54,583 bases of DNA from Amycolatopsis orientalis DSM 43388 (GCF_000411975.1 NZ_ASXG01000023.1:1-54583), one strand, 5' to 3'; shown: positions 39,969 to 48,533, numbered from the stretch's first letter. Notes: generated by a model from the letters alone, not told the origin. Numbers and translations are program-made.

Positions 39969-41108
39969 TCAGCCGTACGGCCAGCGGTTCTCGGACTGTG
40001 GATCGTCCAGCCAGAAGGTTTGCTCCTCGCTGTTCACCGTGAGACCGAAGCGCGATCGGCCAGGGCGGCCGAGCGCTTCCCAGCGGCGGTGCGCGTCCTC
40101 GGCCAGCTCCCACAAGGCGCGCGGACCTCCTTGCACTACCTCGAAACCGGACTCCGTGCGGCGGGTGCGGGCCCAGGAACCGTCCGGATGGGACAACGCG
40201 AAGGCACCGTCCACGCCGACGTGCACCGGCCGTACCCCAGGCAATTCGAGCGACGCGAAGAACTCGAAATGTCGGTTTGGTTTAAGGACATCCGTCATCG
40301 ACAGCTCGGTCGGCCGCCATTGATTCTCGTCTGCGGGAGGCAATTCCGCGGGCGGCGGCAAGCGGTGGGCGCGCAGGGGCATGAAGCGGCCGTCGCGGGC
40401 CAGGATCCGGCCTTCGGCCGTCGTGCCTTCCCCGACGGTGAGGCGGACGAGCCCGCCGCCGAGCGGCCGGTTCAGGGTGGTCACGATGTGGCCGCCGGGG
40501 AGGGTTTGCTCAAGCCAGGCAAGGGGAATCCGGGATACCGACGCGGTGCACAGGATCCGGTCGAAGAGCACGCCGGCCGGAAAGCCGAGTGCGCCGTCGC
40601 CGGTGGCGCACTCGGGGGCGTAGCCGCAGGAGGTCAGGCGTTCCTGTGCGGCGGCCGCGATGGCCGGGTCGATATCCACTGTGGACACTTGGCCGGAACC
40701 GCAACGGTGGCACAGCAACGCCGCGTTGTAGCCGGTTCCGGTGCCGATCTCCAGCACGCGATCGCCGTCGCGGACCAGGAGCTCCTCCAGCATGATCGCC
40801 ATGATCGCGGGCATGCTGGACGAACTGGTCGGCACGCCGGCAACCGGTCCGTCGGCGCGGGCGCGGTCCCAGAGATCCGGGTCGTCGTCGAGCTGGGTGA
40901 CCAGGACGTCGCGCGAATAGACGCGGTCCAGCCACTCCGGATCGCTGCGGTCGACCGCCGCCCAACGGGTGCCGGCGGGCACGAAGAACCGCGGCAGGAA
41001 CGCGTGCCGCGGGACGGTGGCGAAGGCCTCCGTCCACGCCTCGTCGTGCAGCACGTCCTCCTCGACGAGTTGCCGGACCAGGCGTCGACGCAACCGTTGT
41101 GCCCGCAT
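39969..41108 (-). CDS. PCMT-like SAM-dependent methyltransferase
   Basis: This 379-aa protein starts at ATG 41108; TACCCT on the minus strand gives a leaderless start. It begins with LRRRLVRQLVEEDVLHDEAW, then FATVPRHAFLPRFFVP. The SAM-binding motif I is VLEIGTGTGYNAALL, with STVDIDP and FDRILCTASVSRIPLAWLEQ following, as in protein-L-isoaspartate methyltransferases. A C-terminal domain of about 130 residues is typical of the actinobacterial subfamily that includes methyltransferases of peptide maturation systems. No precursor peptide or ATP-grasp gene is nearby, so the substrate is open. Confidence 0.85.
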   Translation of the reverse strand: MRAQRLRRRLVRQLVEEDVLHDEAWTEAFATVPRHAFLPRFFVPAGTRWAAVDRSDPEWLDRVYSRDVLVTQLDDDPDLWDRARADGPVAGVPTSSSSMPAIMAIMLEELLVRDGDRVLEIGTGTGYNAALLCHRCGSGQVSTVDIDPAIAAAAQERLTSCGYAPECATGDGALGFPAGVLFDRILCTASVSRIPLAWLEQTLPGGHIVTTLNRPLGGGLVRLTVGEGTTAEGRILARDGRFMPLRAHRLPPPAELPPADENQWRPTELSMTDVLKPNRHFEFFASLELPGVRPVHVGVDGAFALSHPDGSWARTRRTESGFEVVQGGPRALWELAEDAHRRWEALGRPGRSRFGLTVNSEEQTFWLDDPQSENRWPYG

Positions 41109-41148
41109 AAGCCCAGGGTAACGGGGTGAGCGGAAGCACACCCGATGG

Positions 41149-41192
41149 TTGCAAGCAGGGTGCTTGCAATAGCTAGCACTCGGGCGTACTGT
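41149..41192 (+). promoter_or_regulatory. Promoter and operator of XRE-hbhA operon
   Basis: TTGCAAGCA-GGG-TGCTTGCAA (41149-41169) is a perfect 9-bp inverted repeat. Its right arm contains the -35 TTGCAA (41164-41169), 17 bp from the -10 TACTGT (41187-41192). Autorepression by the XRE protein is the likely logic. GAGGAGG precedes ATG 41219. Confidence 0.75.
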
Positions 41193-41218
41193 CGAGTAGG
41201 TCGCGAGGAGGTGACCGG

Positions 41219-41647
41219 ATGACAGAACCCGGCGGAGCACAGCGCCCCATGGACAAGGTCGCGGACATCGCCTCCGACATCGGCGAGTACATCCGCCAGC
41301 AGCGCAGTTCCGCGAAGATTTCGCTGCGCCAGCTGTCGAAACTCGCCGGAGTGTCCAATCCGTACCTGAGCCAGATCGAGCGCGGGGTCCGCAAACCCAG
41401 CGCGGAGATCCTGCAGCAGATCGCCAAGGGGCTGCGGATCTCGGCCGAAGCGTTGTACGTGCAGGCCGGGATTCTCGACCTGCCGACCGGCGGCCCGGTC
41501 GGCGACGCGATCCGCGCCGACGCCGAGCTGACCGAACGGCAGAAGCAGGTCCTGCTCGACGTCTACGAGTCCTTCCGGCGCGAAAACACCGCCGCGAACA
41601 CCGCACCGAAGACCACCACCCAAGAGACCACTGAGGAGTCGGCATGA
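41219..41647 (+). CDS. XRE-family regulator (Rv0474-like)
   Basis: This 142-aa protein starts at ATG 41219. The HTH domain lies at about residues 20-80 (IGEYIRQQRSSAKISLRQLS, KLAGVSNPYLSQIERGVRKP, SAEILQQIAKGLRISAEALY). A helical C-terminal part and a Thr-rich tail follow. The gene overlaps the hbhA-like gene by 4 nt (ATGA), the same pair order as Rv0474-Rv0475 in Mycobacterium tuberculosis. It probably binds the perfect inverted repeat in its own promoter. Confidence 0.9.
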   Translation: MTEPGGAQRPMDKVADIASDIGEYIRQQRSSAKISLRQLSKLAGVSNPYLSQIERGVRKPSAEILQQIAKGLRISAEALYVQAGILDLPTGGPVGDAIRADAELTERQKQVLLDVYESFRRENTAANTAPKTTTQETTEESA

Positions 41648-42327
41648 CCACGCCCAAGACCGAGGATGTCCGCAAGGTCGTCAACACCGCGCTCGACCAG
41701 GTCCGCACCCCGCTGCTCGCCGCGCTCGGCGCGGGCAACCTGGCCAGCCAGGCCGTGACCGACGCGGTCGCCAAGGCCCGCGCCAACGTCACCAAGAACA
41801 CCGAGGCGGCGCGCAAGGGTCTCGAGGAGCTGCCGACCGACGTCGAGAGCCTCCGCGAGAAGCTCGACCCGGCCGAACTGCGCAAGGCCATCGACGAGTA
41901 CACCGAGGCCGCGCTGAAGCTGTACAACAAGCTGGCCGAGTCCGGTGAGCAGGCCTGGGACAAGATCGCCGCGCAGCCGCAGGTCAAGAAGGCCCTGGAG
42001 CAGCTGGAAGACGCGCTGACCGCCGCGCAGGAGCGCGTCGACGGCCTGACCGAGGAGACCCGCGAGCGCGTCGACGGCGTGCTGGCGAAGGTCACCAAGC
42101 GCACCCGCTCGGCCGGTGAGAAGGCGGCCCGCAAGGTGACCGAGGTGGCCGGCGAGACCGCGGACGCCGTCGAGGAAATCGGCGAGAACGTCGCGCACGA
42201 GACCCGGTCCGTGGCCCGCAAGGCCGCGAACCGCACCGCGCCGAAGACCACCGCCCCGGCCCGCCGCACGACGACCAGCACGACGGCGAACGCGAAGAAG
42301 CCGGCCGCGCCGAAGACGGAGAAGTGA
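41644..42327 (+). CDS. hbhA: Heparin-binding hemagglutinin-like protein
   Basis: This 227-aa protein starts at ATG 41644. The N-terminal half is a long helical coiled-coil region (VRKVVNTALDQVRTPLLAAL, QLEDALTAAQERVDGLTEET). The C-terminal about 60 residues are Lys/Ala/Pro/Thr-rich (KKPAAPKTEK), as in mycobacterial HbhA, where this tail binds heparan sulfate and is methylated. In free-living actinomycetes the protein may act in cell-surface adhesion or membrane/lipid organisation. It has no signal peptide, also true of HbhA. It is co-transcribed with the XRE regulator. Confidence 0.82.
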   Translation: MTTPKTEDVRKVVNTALDQVRTPLLAALGAGNLASQAVTDAVAKARANVTKNTEAARKGLEELPTDVESLREKLDPAELRKAIDEYTEAALKLYNKLAESGEQAWDKIAAQPQVKKALEQLEDALTAAQERVDGLTEETRERVDGVLAKVTKRTRSAGEKAARKVTEVAGETADAVEEIGENVAHETRSVARKAANRTAPKTTAPARRTTTSTTANAKKPAAPKTEK

Positions 42328-42589
42328 CCGCGAAGCACTGACTGCGGTTCCGGGCGGTTTCGCCGCGTGAACCGTTGCGGCGGCCCGGTTCGCGCCGGGA
42401 TCGCTGCGGGCGAGAATTGAAGATCGAGGGGTCGCACGGCGGCCGGGCTGAGGATTGGCCCGGTCGCCGTGTGCTGTGTTGGGGGACGTTTCGGCTCGGG
42501 AGTTGTGGCGGCGGGTCGGGGGGCCCGGGAGTGCTCGATACGGCCGGGGGTATGGGCGGCGGCGGATGGTGGGCTGGGCTTGGCTTGGC

Positions 42590-43130
42590 GGGTGTTCGTT
42601 GGGTTCGGCCCAAGGTGAGCGAGGGTTCTTGGGTTCGACCTAGCTTGGGCGGGCGTTTGTTGGGGCGGGCCTCACTTTGCGGCGGCGTGGCTGGGTCCGG
42701 CATAGTTTTGGGCGGCGTGGCTGGGTTCGGCCTAACTCGGGTGGGCGCTGTTGGGCCGGACCCAACTTGGCGGGCGGCATCGTTGGGGTTCTAGGGAGCT
42801 TGGGGTGGGGTGCGCCTGGGCTCGGCCTGGCTCGGATGAGCGTTTGGGCCGGATCCAAATTGGCGAAGCTTCGCTGGGCTCGGCCTAGCTTCGTCGAGTG
42901 TCGCTGGGCCTGGCCTAGTTCGGACCGGGCGCTGTTGGGTTCGACCTAGCCCGGAGGGGCGTCGGTGGGTCCGGCCTAGTTCGGACGGGGCATTGTTGGG
43001 TCCGACCTAGTTCGGACGGGGCGTTGGTGGGCTCGACCTAGCCTCGCGGGAGCCCCCACTAGGCCGGACCCAGGTTCGCGAGTATCGACTGGGCCCGACC
43101 TAAGCCGAGCCAGGACCACGGCCGGGCCTG
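42590..43130. repeat. Degenerate tandem repeat tract, about 31-bp period
   Basis: About 15 copies of a motif close to TTGGGTCCGACCTAGTTCGG, each followed by about 11 variable bases, fill this intergenic region. From about 42844 the copies are regularly spaced at 30-31 bp (42844, 42874, 42904, 42935, 42965, 42996, 43027). To the left the spacing is less regular and copies have decayed. The motif is itself partly palindromic (GGGTCCGGCCTA / TAGGCCGGACCC), and the last copies run in reverse. No gene is seen between 42328 and 43321. Confidence 0.75.
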
Positions 43131-43321
43131 TCACCGAGACCTCCGCAGGGCATCAGCCGCAGCCGAAGCCACCCGCTGGAGTGACCGTTGTCACCCCCGC
43201 CTCTGGTCGCCACCGTAACCACGGTCGAACCCGGCCAACCCCACCCTGACCAGCGGTCGCGTCGTGGTGCCGGGGTTCGGGGGAGCGGGCGGCGTGGGCG
43301 GTTTGCCGTAAGCTGGACGTC

Positions 43322-43615
43322 GTGCTGGTTGCCGACTGGATCCTCTGGGTCATCCACTGGGGCAGCGCCTTGGTCGGGCTCTTCGCCTTCGTTCACGCGC
43401 TGCTGCAGCGAGCTGACGCGTACTCGGCGGCCGATCGCAAGACCAAGCCGATCTGGATGCTGATCACCGGCGGGGCCACGCTCGCGCTGGTGCTGTTCCA
43501 GATCCAGGGGCCCGGGTTCATCTTCTGGGTGCCCGCGATGGCGGCGGCGCTCGTGTACATCGTCGACGTGCGGCCGAGGCTCATCGAGGTGCAGCGAGGC
43601 CACCGCAACTGGTGA
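43322..43615 (+). CDS. DUF2516 membrane protein
   Basis: This 97-aa protein starts at GTG 43322; TAAGCT just upstream suggests a leaderless mRNA. It has three hydrophobic segments (LWVIHWGSALVGLFAFVHAL, IWMLITGGATLALVLFQ and FIFWVPAMAAALVYIV) and the conserved DVRPRLIEVQRG end. This is the actinobacterial DUF2516 family, of unknown function. It is followed 31 nt later by the YbaK-type gene. Confidence 0.88.
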   Translation: MLVADWILWVIHWGSALVGLFAFVHALLQRADAYSAADRKTKPIWMLITGGATLALVLFQIQGPGFIFWVPAMAAALVYIVDVRPRLIEVQRGHRNW

Positions 43616-43646
43616 GCGCCGGGCCGGGCGGATTACATTCGGGGCG

Positions 43647-44192
43647 GTGACCACCTGGACTATCGCCGGGAGCCTGACTGTCGTTCCCGCTCCGACCCGC
43701 ACTGACCTGCTTGCCGAACCCGTCGCCAAGGCGCTCGCCGCGATGCCCGCGCCGGACGAGGTCGGCGTCACCGAGATCGATCCCGAACTCGCCGACACCG
43801 CGGCGTTCTGCGAGGCGTACGGATCGCCGTTGGCCGCGTCCGCGAACTGCGTCGTCGTCGCCGGCAAGCGAGCCGGGGAAGTCCGGTTCGCCGCGGCGCT
43901 CGTGCTCGCGACCACCCGCGCCGACGTCAACGGGGTGATCAAGCGCCGGCTCGACGTGCGCAAGGCGTCTTTCGCGCCGATGGACGAGGCTGTTTCCCTC
44001 ACCGGCATGGAGTACGGCGGCATCACGCCCGTCGGGCTGCCCGCGGACTGGCCGATCCTCATCGACCAGGCCGTCGCGGACGCACCGGAGCTGGTGATCG
44101 GCAGCGGGATTCGCGGCAGCAAGCTCCTGATCTCCGGCGCGGCGCTCGCGGGGCTGCCGAACGCCGAGGTCATCGACGGACTCGCGCGCTGA
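43647..44192 (+). CDS. YbaK/EbsC-type aminoacyl-tRNA deacylase
   Basis: This 181-aa protein starts at GTG 43647, 8 nt after TACATT (leaderless). The YbaK/ProRS editing-domain pattern is visible: SANCVVVAGKRAGEVRFAAA, then DVNGVIKRRLDVRKASFAPM, TGMEYGGITPVGLP and the glycine-rich IGSGIRGSKLLISGAAL. The conserved Lys in VIKRRL-x-VRKASF and GGITP loop support a trans-editing deacylase that removes wrongly attached amino acids from tRNA. It ends 10 nt before the ammonia-lyase-like gene. Confidence 0.85.
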   Translation: MTTWTIAGSLTVVPAPTRTDLLAEPVAKALAAMPAPDEVGVTEIDPELADTAAFCEAYGSPLAASANCVVVAGKRAGEVRFAAALVLATTRADVNGVIKRRLDVRKASFAPMDEAVSLTGMEYGGITPVGLPADWPILIDQAVADAPELVIGSGIRGSKLLISGAALAGLPNAEVIDGLAR

Positions 44193-44202
44193 ACTGTCCA
44201 TA

Positions 44203-46113
44203 GTGGACGAATCAGCGGCGGCGGGGCGCGAACAGGCGGAACCGCGGCGGTCCGGGACGGCGGCGGGGCGGGAATCGGCCGGACCGCGGCGGCCGGAGAC
44301 GGCGGCAGGGCGGGAGACGGCCGAACCATGGCGGTCGGGGACGGCGGCGGCGCCCGAACCGGTCGAACCGCGGCGGTCGGGGACTGCGGCGGGGCGCGAA
44401 CCCGCCGAACCACGGCGGTCCGGGACGGCGGCGGGGCAGGAAATCGCCGAACCGCAGCGGGTCGGGATGGCGGCGGGGCGGGAATCGGCGGAACCGCGGG
44501 GGTCGGGGACGGCAGCGGGGCGCGAACCGGCTGAACCGCAGCGGGTCGGGATGGCGGCGGGGCGGGAATCGGCGGAACCGCGGCGGTCGGGGACGGCAGC
44601 GGGGCGCGAACCGGCCGAACCGCAGCGGGCCGGGGCGGCAGCGGCGCGGGAAGGCGACGGAACACCAGCCGCAAGCCGTCGGGCCGTTGCCGAAGCAGCC
44701 CAAAAGCTTCTCTCCGGGCTGAACGACGAAGCACCGATCGAGCTCGAACCGGCCGTTCTCGAACGGCTCCAGCGCCAACGCGAGGCGATGCTGGCCGCGC
44801 TGAACGGAGACCGGCCCGTCTACGGCGTCAACACCGGGATGGGGCGGCTCGCCGGGACCCGGCTCACCGCTGAGCAGCAGGCCGGCCATCAGCGCAATCT
44901 GCTGGTCGGCCGGGCGGTCGGCGGGAGGCCGTGGTTGTCGCCGGAGGTGACCCGGGCGTTGTTGCGCATGCGATTGCGCGGGTTTCTCCGCGGCGACGCG
45001 GCGGTCAGCCCGGAGCTGGTCGTCTTCCTCGTGGACCGGCTCAACGACCGGTTTCTCCCCGCCGTCCCGCGAGACAGCCTCGGCAGCGCGGGCGAGATCG
45101 TCCCGCTCGCGCACGCGTTCCAGACGTTCGTCGGGCTCGGCACGGTCCTCGAGAACGGTGCCGAGATCCCGGCGGCGGAAGCGCTACGCCGGCGCGGAGT
45201 CAAACCCTTCGTGCTGGGGCCGAAGGAAGGGGCGAGCCTGATCCAAGGCTCGCCGCTGGCCGAGGCGTACGCGTGGGTCTGCGGCAAGAGGCTGCGTCGG
45301 CTGCTTGAGTGGCAGACGGTCTGCGCGGCGATCACCGTGGACGTTCTTGGTGCGCCGCAAGCGATTTACCGCGGCACCCGCATCGAGAAACTGATCGAAG
45401 GGGCCGTCCCGAGAAACGGAGTGGTGCAGGCGCCGATCTCGGTGCGAGTCGGGCCGAAGGTGCTCGAATACGTCGGCCGGACCGTTGAGGAGCTGCGGCA
45501 AACCCTGCGGGAGTCCTGGGAAACTCCGGCGGATTCACCGGCCTTCGTCAACGGCGAGTTCGTCCCGACGACCGGCTACCACGCCGTGGCGCTCGGGCTT
45601 CGGATGGACGCCAGCAAAGCCGCGCTCGTCCATGCGGCGGAGGTGTCGGTCCAGCGCCTCCATCGTCTCCTCGACCCGCAGTTCAGCGGTCTGCCGTCGC
45701 AGCTCGCGGTGGATCCGGGACCGCAGGCCGGGCTCACGCCGCTGCACAAGCGCGCGGCCGGCGAGTTGCACGCGATGCGTCGGCTGGCCGCCCCGGCGAC
45801 GCTCGGCTCGCTCGACACTTCCGCTGGTCAGGAGGACGTGCAAGCGTTTGCCAGCCAGGCCGGAGCCGAACTCGAGACCGCCATCGGGCACTTCTTCGCC
45901 ATCACCGCGTGCGAGCTGATCGCCGGACGGCAGGCACGGTATCTCCGCGAAACCCCAAGCGCACCGAAGCTTGCCGACACTTACGACTGGCTCGCGGCGA
46001 GGATCGAGCCGGTGGTGGTCGACCGGTCCTTGGGGCCGGAGATCGACCAGCTGGCTGAAGCCTGTCTCACGAGTCCCGACGGGCCTGCTGGAGCGCCAGC
46101 CCGCGAGGCGTAG
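44203..46113 (+). CDS. HAL/PAL-family protein lacking the MIO serine, repeat N-terminus
   Basis: GTG 44203 is the earliest start in frame; its Shine-Dalgarno is poor and a start inside the repeats is possible. Residues 6-147 are ten 14-residue repeats. The lyase domain follows: PVYGVNTGMGRL (Y207), VGRAVGGRPWLSPEVTRALL, and PRDSLGSAGEIVPLAHAF. In active histidine/phenylalanine lyases this last segment is GSVGASGDLAPLAH, and the Ala-Ser-Gly triad forms the MIO cofactor. Here it is Ser-Ala-Gly (295-297), so the serine is replaced. The usual LLNG is LIQG and the GNFHG segment is lost. It may be catalytically inactive or MIO-independent. The end overlaps a convergent permease gene by 47 bp. Confidence 0.8.
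   Translation: MDESAAAGREQAEPRRSGTAAGRESAGPRRPETAAGRETAEPWRSGTAAAPEPVEPRRSGTAAGREPAEPRRSGTAAGQEIAEPQRVGMAAGRESAEPRGSGTAAGREPAEPQRVGMAAGRESAEPRRSGTAAGREPAEPQRAGAAAAREGDGTPAASRRAVAEAAQKLLSGLNDEAPIELEPAVLERLQRQREAMLAALNGDRPVYGVNTGMGRLAGTRLTAEQQAGHQRNLLVGRAVGGRPWLSPEVTRALLRMRLRGFLRGDAAVSPELVVFLVDRLNDRFLPAVPRDSLGSAGEIVPLAHAFQTFVGLGTVLENGAEIPAAEALRRRGVKPFVLGPKEGASLIQGSPLAEAYAWVCGKRLRRLLEWQTVCAAITVDVLGAPQAIYRGTRIEKLIEGAVPRNGVVQAPISVRVGPKVLEYVGRTVEELRQTLRESWETPADSPAFVNGEFVPTTGYHAVALGLRMDASKAALVHAAEVSVQRLHRLLDPQFSGLPSQLAVDPGPQAGLTPLHKRAAGELHAMRRLAAPATLGSLDTSAGQEDVQAFASQAGAELETAIGHFFAITACELIAGRQARYLRETPSAPKLADTYDWLAARIEPVVVDRSLGPEIDQLAEACLTSPDGPAGAPAREA
44218..44643 (+). repeat. 42-bp minisatellite in coding region
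   Basis: Ten tandem units encode AAGREPAEPRRSGT-like 14-residue repeats with limited variation. Pairs of units (one ending RRSGT, one ending QRVGM) recur as an 84-bp higher-order repeat. The frame is kept across all copies. Confidence 0.85.
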
Positions 46114-46780
46114 CCAGCTTGGTCAGCAGCGCGAACACTCCCTCGCACGCCAACGCCAAGATCACCACCGCCAGCCCGCCGCCGAAGATCTCGCCGTGCC
46201 CCTGCTCGCCGAGGGCGAAACCGTCCACGATGTAGCGGCCGAGACCGCCGCCGTCGTTGACGATCGCTCCGATCGCGACAGTCGCGATCAGCTGCAGGAA
46301 CGCCACCCGCGCGGCGGCCACGATCACCGGCGACGCCAGCGGCAGTTCCACCCGCAGCATGATCTGCCATTCGCGATATCCGGTGCCGCGCGCCGCGTCG
46401 ACGACGTCCTGTTCCACCTGCACCACGCCGGCGTAGGTGTTGGTGAACAGCGGCGGCAGCGCCAGCGCGACGAGCGCGAGCAGCAGCGGCCAGAAGTCCG
46501 TGTTCGCGCCCCAGCGGCTGGCCAGGAACCAGAACAGGATGATCAGCCCGAAGCTCGGGATCGCGCGGCCGATATTGACCGCGCTGCTGGCCAGGAACTG
46601 GCCGCGCCGGTAGTGCCCGAGAAACAGCGCGAGCGGGACGGTCAGGACGATCGAGAGCGCCAGCGCCAGCGCGGAAAACCAGAGATGCTGCACGGTCCGG
46701 AACGGAATCCCGGCCGGATCGGTCCAGCTCCAGCGGTTCGGGTCGGCCAGCCAGCGGCTCAGCTGCTCGAAGAAGCTCAT
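46067..46780 (-). CDS. ABC importer permease (OpuCD/YehY-like)
   Basis: This 237-aa protein starts at ATG 46780, overlapping the end of the upstream permease by 4 nt. About six membrane segments are visible. The EAA-type loop ARGTGYREWQIMLRVELPLA contacts the ATPase. ATVAIGAIVNDGGGLGRYIV is typical of glycine betaine/choline/carnitine (Opu/ProW) permeases. It would pair with the other permease and the divergent binding protein. No ATP-binding gene lies in the window. Confidence 0.88.
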   Translation of the reverse strand: MSFFEQLSRWLADPNRWSWTDPAGIPFRTVQHLWFSALALALSIVLTVPLALFLGHYRRGQFLASSAVNIGRAIPSFGLIILFWFLASRWGANTDFWPLLLALVALALPPLFTNTYAGVVQVEQDVVDAARGTGYREWQIMLRVELPLASPVIVAAARVAFLQLIATVAIGAIVNDGGGLGRYIVDGFALGEQGHGEIFGGGLAVVILALACEGVFALLTKLATPRGLALQQARRDS

Positions 46781-47469
46781 CGCACGGCCCTCCGCGCCCA
46801 CGGGGCCAGCGCGCGTTCGCTCAGCCACAGCAGCAGATCGACCAGCACGGCGAGCGCGATCGACAGCACGACGCCGACGATGATCGGGCTCGGGTTCGGA
46901 ATCGTCGTCTGGATGCCGGCCCGGATGAAGTACCCGAGCCCGCCCTTTCCGAGCAGCGACGTGACGGTGACCAGGCCGATCGTCGTCACCGCGGCCACCC
47001 GCAACCCGGCGATCACCACCGGCAGCGCGAGCGGCAGCTCCACCTGCCACAACAGCCGCCGCGGCGTGAAGCCCATGCCGATCGCCGCTTCGCGCACCTC
47101 GGTCGGCACCTGCTGCACGCCGGTCACGATGTTGCGGATCAGGATCAGCAGCGTGTACGTCGCCAGCGGGATCACCGACGTGGCGAAGGAGAACCCGAGC
47201 AACGGCACCAGCAGCGCGAACGCGCCCAGGCTCGGGATCACGTAGAGCGCGCCCGCCGCGCCGATCACGAACGGATAGAACCAGCGGTAGCGCAGGCACA
47301 GCGTGGCCAGCGCGAGCGAGAGCACGAGGCCGACGCCGAGCGCGGTCGCGGTGAGGGCGATGTGCTCGCCGAGGCGCTGCAGAATCGCGTCGGCGTTGCG
47401 CTCGACCCACCGCCATTCGAAGAGGGGACGGCTGCTGTCGGCCAGCAGCGGGGTCACGGACGCGTGCAC
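46777..47469 (-). CDS. ABC importer permease (OpuCB/YehW-like)
   Basis: This 230-aa protein starts at GTG 47469. It has six hydrophobic segments (EHIALTATALGVGLVLSLAL, VIPSLGAFALLVPLLGF), the EAA loop REAAIGMGFTPRRLLWQVEL and the C-terminal IPNPSPIIVGVVLSIALAVL. This is the partner permease of the osmoprotectant-type importer and is divergent from the substrate-binding lipoprotein. Confidence 0.88.
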   Translation of the reverse strand: MHASVTPLLADSSRPLFEWRWVERNADAILQRLGEHIALTATALGVGLVLSLALATLCLRYRWFYPFVIGAAGALYVIPSLGAFALLVPLLGFSFATSVIPLATYTLLILIRNIVTGVQQVPTEVREAAIGMGFTPRRLLWQVELPLALPVVIAGLRVAAVTTIGLVTVTSLLGKGGLGYFIRAGIQTTIPNPSPIIVGVVLSIALAVLVDLLLWLSERALAPWARRAVR

Positions 47470-47609
47470 GGCGCGACCTTACCCCGATCGAGCGACAATA
47501 TTCCGGCCCTTGGGATTCCGTGGTGAGGATTCCTAACCAGTGGTTTCTGTCGGGGGTCGCGGTTAGGGTCCATTCCCACTAACGAGTGAACTGAGGAGTG
47601 TGGGGACAC

Positions 47610-48527
47610 GTGCGCTGGACCCGGAACATCCGAGTGGCCGCGCTGCTGGCGACGGCCGCGCTCGGCTTGACCGCGTGCGGTGGGGGAAGCGACCAGCCGG
47701 CCGCGCCGAGCAAGGGCGGCGCTCCGATCGTCGTCGCCTCGTTCAACTTCACCGACAGCCAGATCCTGGCCGAGATCTACGCGGGCGCGCTGGAGGCCAA
47801 GGGCTATCCGGTCACCCGGAAGCTGAACCTCGGCTCGCGGGAGCTGGTCTACCCGTCGCTCAAATCCGGCGAACTGCAGTTCCTGCCGGAGTACCAGGGC
47901 GCGGCGATCACGACCGGCTTCGGCAAGGAAGCCACCAAGGACGCCAAATCCGAGCACGAACAGCTGGAGAAGCTCTTCGCGCCGGAGGGCGTCGGGCTGC
48001 TGAACTACGCGGCCGCCGAGGACAAGAACACCTACATCGTGAAGGCCGACCTCGCGAAGTCGAGGGGCCTCGCGTCGATCAGCGACCTGAAGAAGCTCGA
48101 CAAGGTCGTCATGGCCGGTGCGCCGGAGTGCGAGAAGCGGCTGCCGTGCTTCAAGGGCTTCAAGGACGTCTACAAGCTCACGAACATCACCTTCCAGACC
48201 GTGCAGGAAGCCGGGCCGCGCGTGCAGCAGCTCAACTCCGGCGCGGTCACGGTGATCCCGGTCGACTCGGTCAGCCCGCTGGTCGGCGACCCGCAGTACG
48301 TCGCGCTCAAGGACGACCTCGCCATCGTGCCCACCGAGAACGTGGTGCCCGCGGTGAACAAGAAGGTGCTCGACGAACGCGGCGCGGACTTCGCGAACGT
48401 GGTCAACGCGGTCAGCGCGAAGCTCACCACGGACGGCATGCGCGAGCTGAACAAGCGGGTCGACGCGGACGGCGAGCCCGCGGCCGACGTCGCGAAGGAC
48501 TGGCTGAAGCAGCAGGGCCTCTCCTGA
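47610..48527 (+). CDS. Glycine betaine/choline-type substrate-binding lipoprotein
   Basis: GTG 47610 follows GAGGAG. The 305-aa protein has a lipoprotein signal (MRWTRNIRVAALLATAALGL, lipobox LTAC, lipidation at C23). The mature part has PIVVASFNFTDSQILAEIYA, GSRELVYPSLKSGELQFLPE, and a later VTVIPVDSVSPLVGDPQYVA. This is the OpuAC/OsmF type II fold that binds quaternary amines. It lies divergent from the two permease genes. A hairpin terminator follows the stop. Confidence 0.88.
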   Translation: MRWTRNIRVAALLATAALGLTACGGGSDQPAAPSKGGAPIVVASFNFTDSQILAEIYAGALEAKGYPVTRKLNLGSRELVYPSLKSGELQFLPEYQGAAITTGFGKEATKDAKSEHEQLEKLFAPEGVGLLNYAAAEDKNTYIVKADLAKSRGLASISDLKKLDKVVMAGAPECEKRLPCFKGFKDVYKLTNITFQTVQEAGPRVQQLNSGAVTVIPVDSVSPLVGDPQYVALKDDLAIVPTENVVPAVNKKVLDERGADFANVVNAVSAKLTTDGMRELNKRVDADGEPAADVAKDWLKQQGLS

Positions 48528-48533
48528 CGCTCT

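Noticed and set aside
39969..42437. 822-aa methyltransferase fusion on the minus strand
   Set aside because: The upstream part is antisense to the XRE and hbhA genes. The leaderless ATG 41108 and the PCMT domain start define the real gene.
42590..43130. CRISPR array
   Set aside because: The units are degenerate throughout with no conserved repeat/variable spacer pattern, some are inverted, and no cas gene is present.
46067..47416. Single fused permease
   Set aside because: The region has two permeases in different frames with a 4-nt overlap and separate starts.
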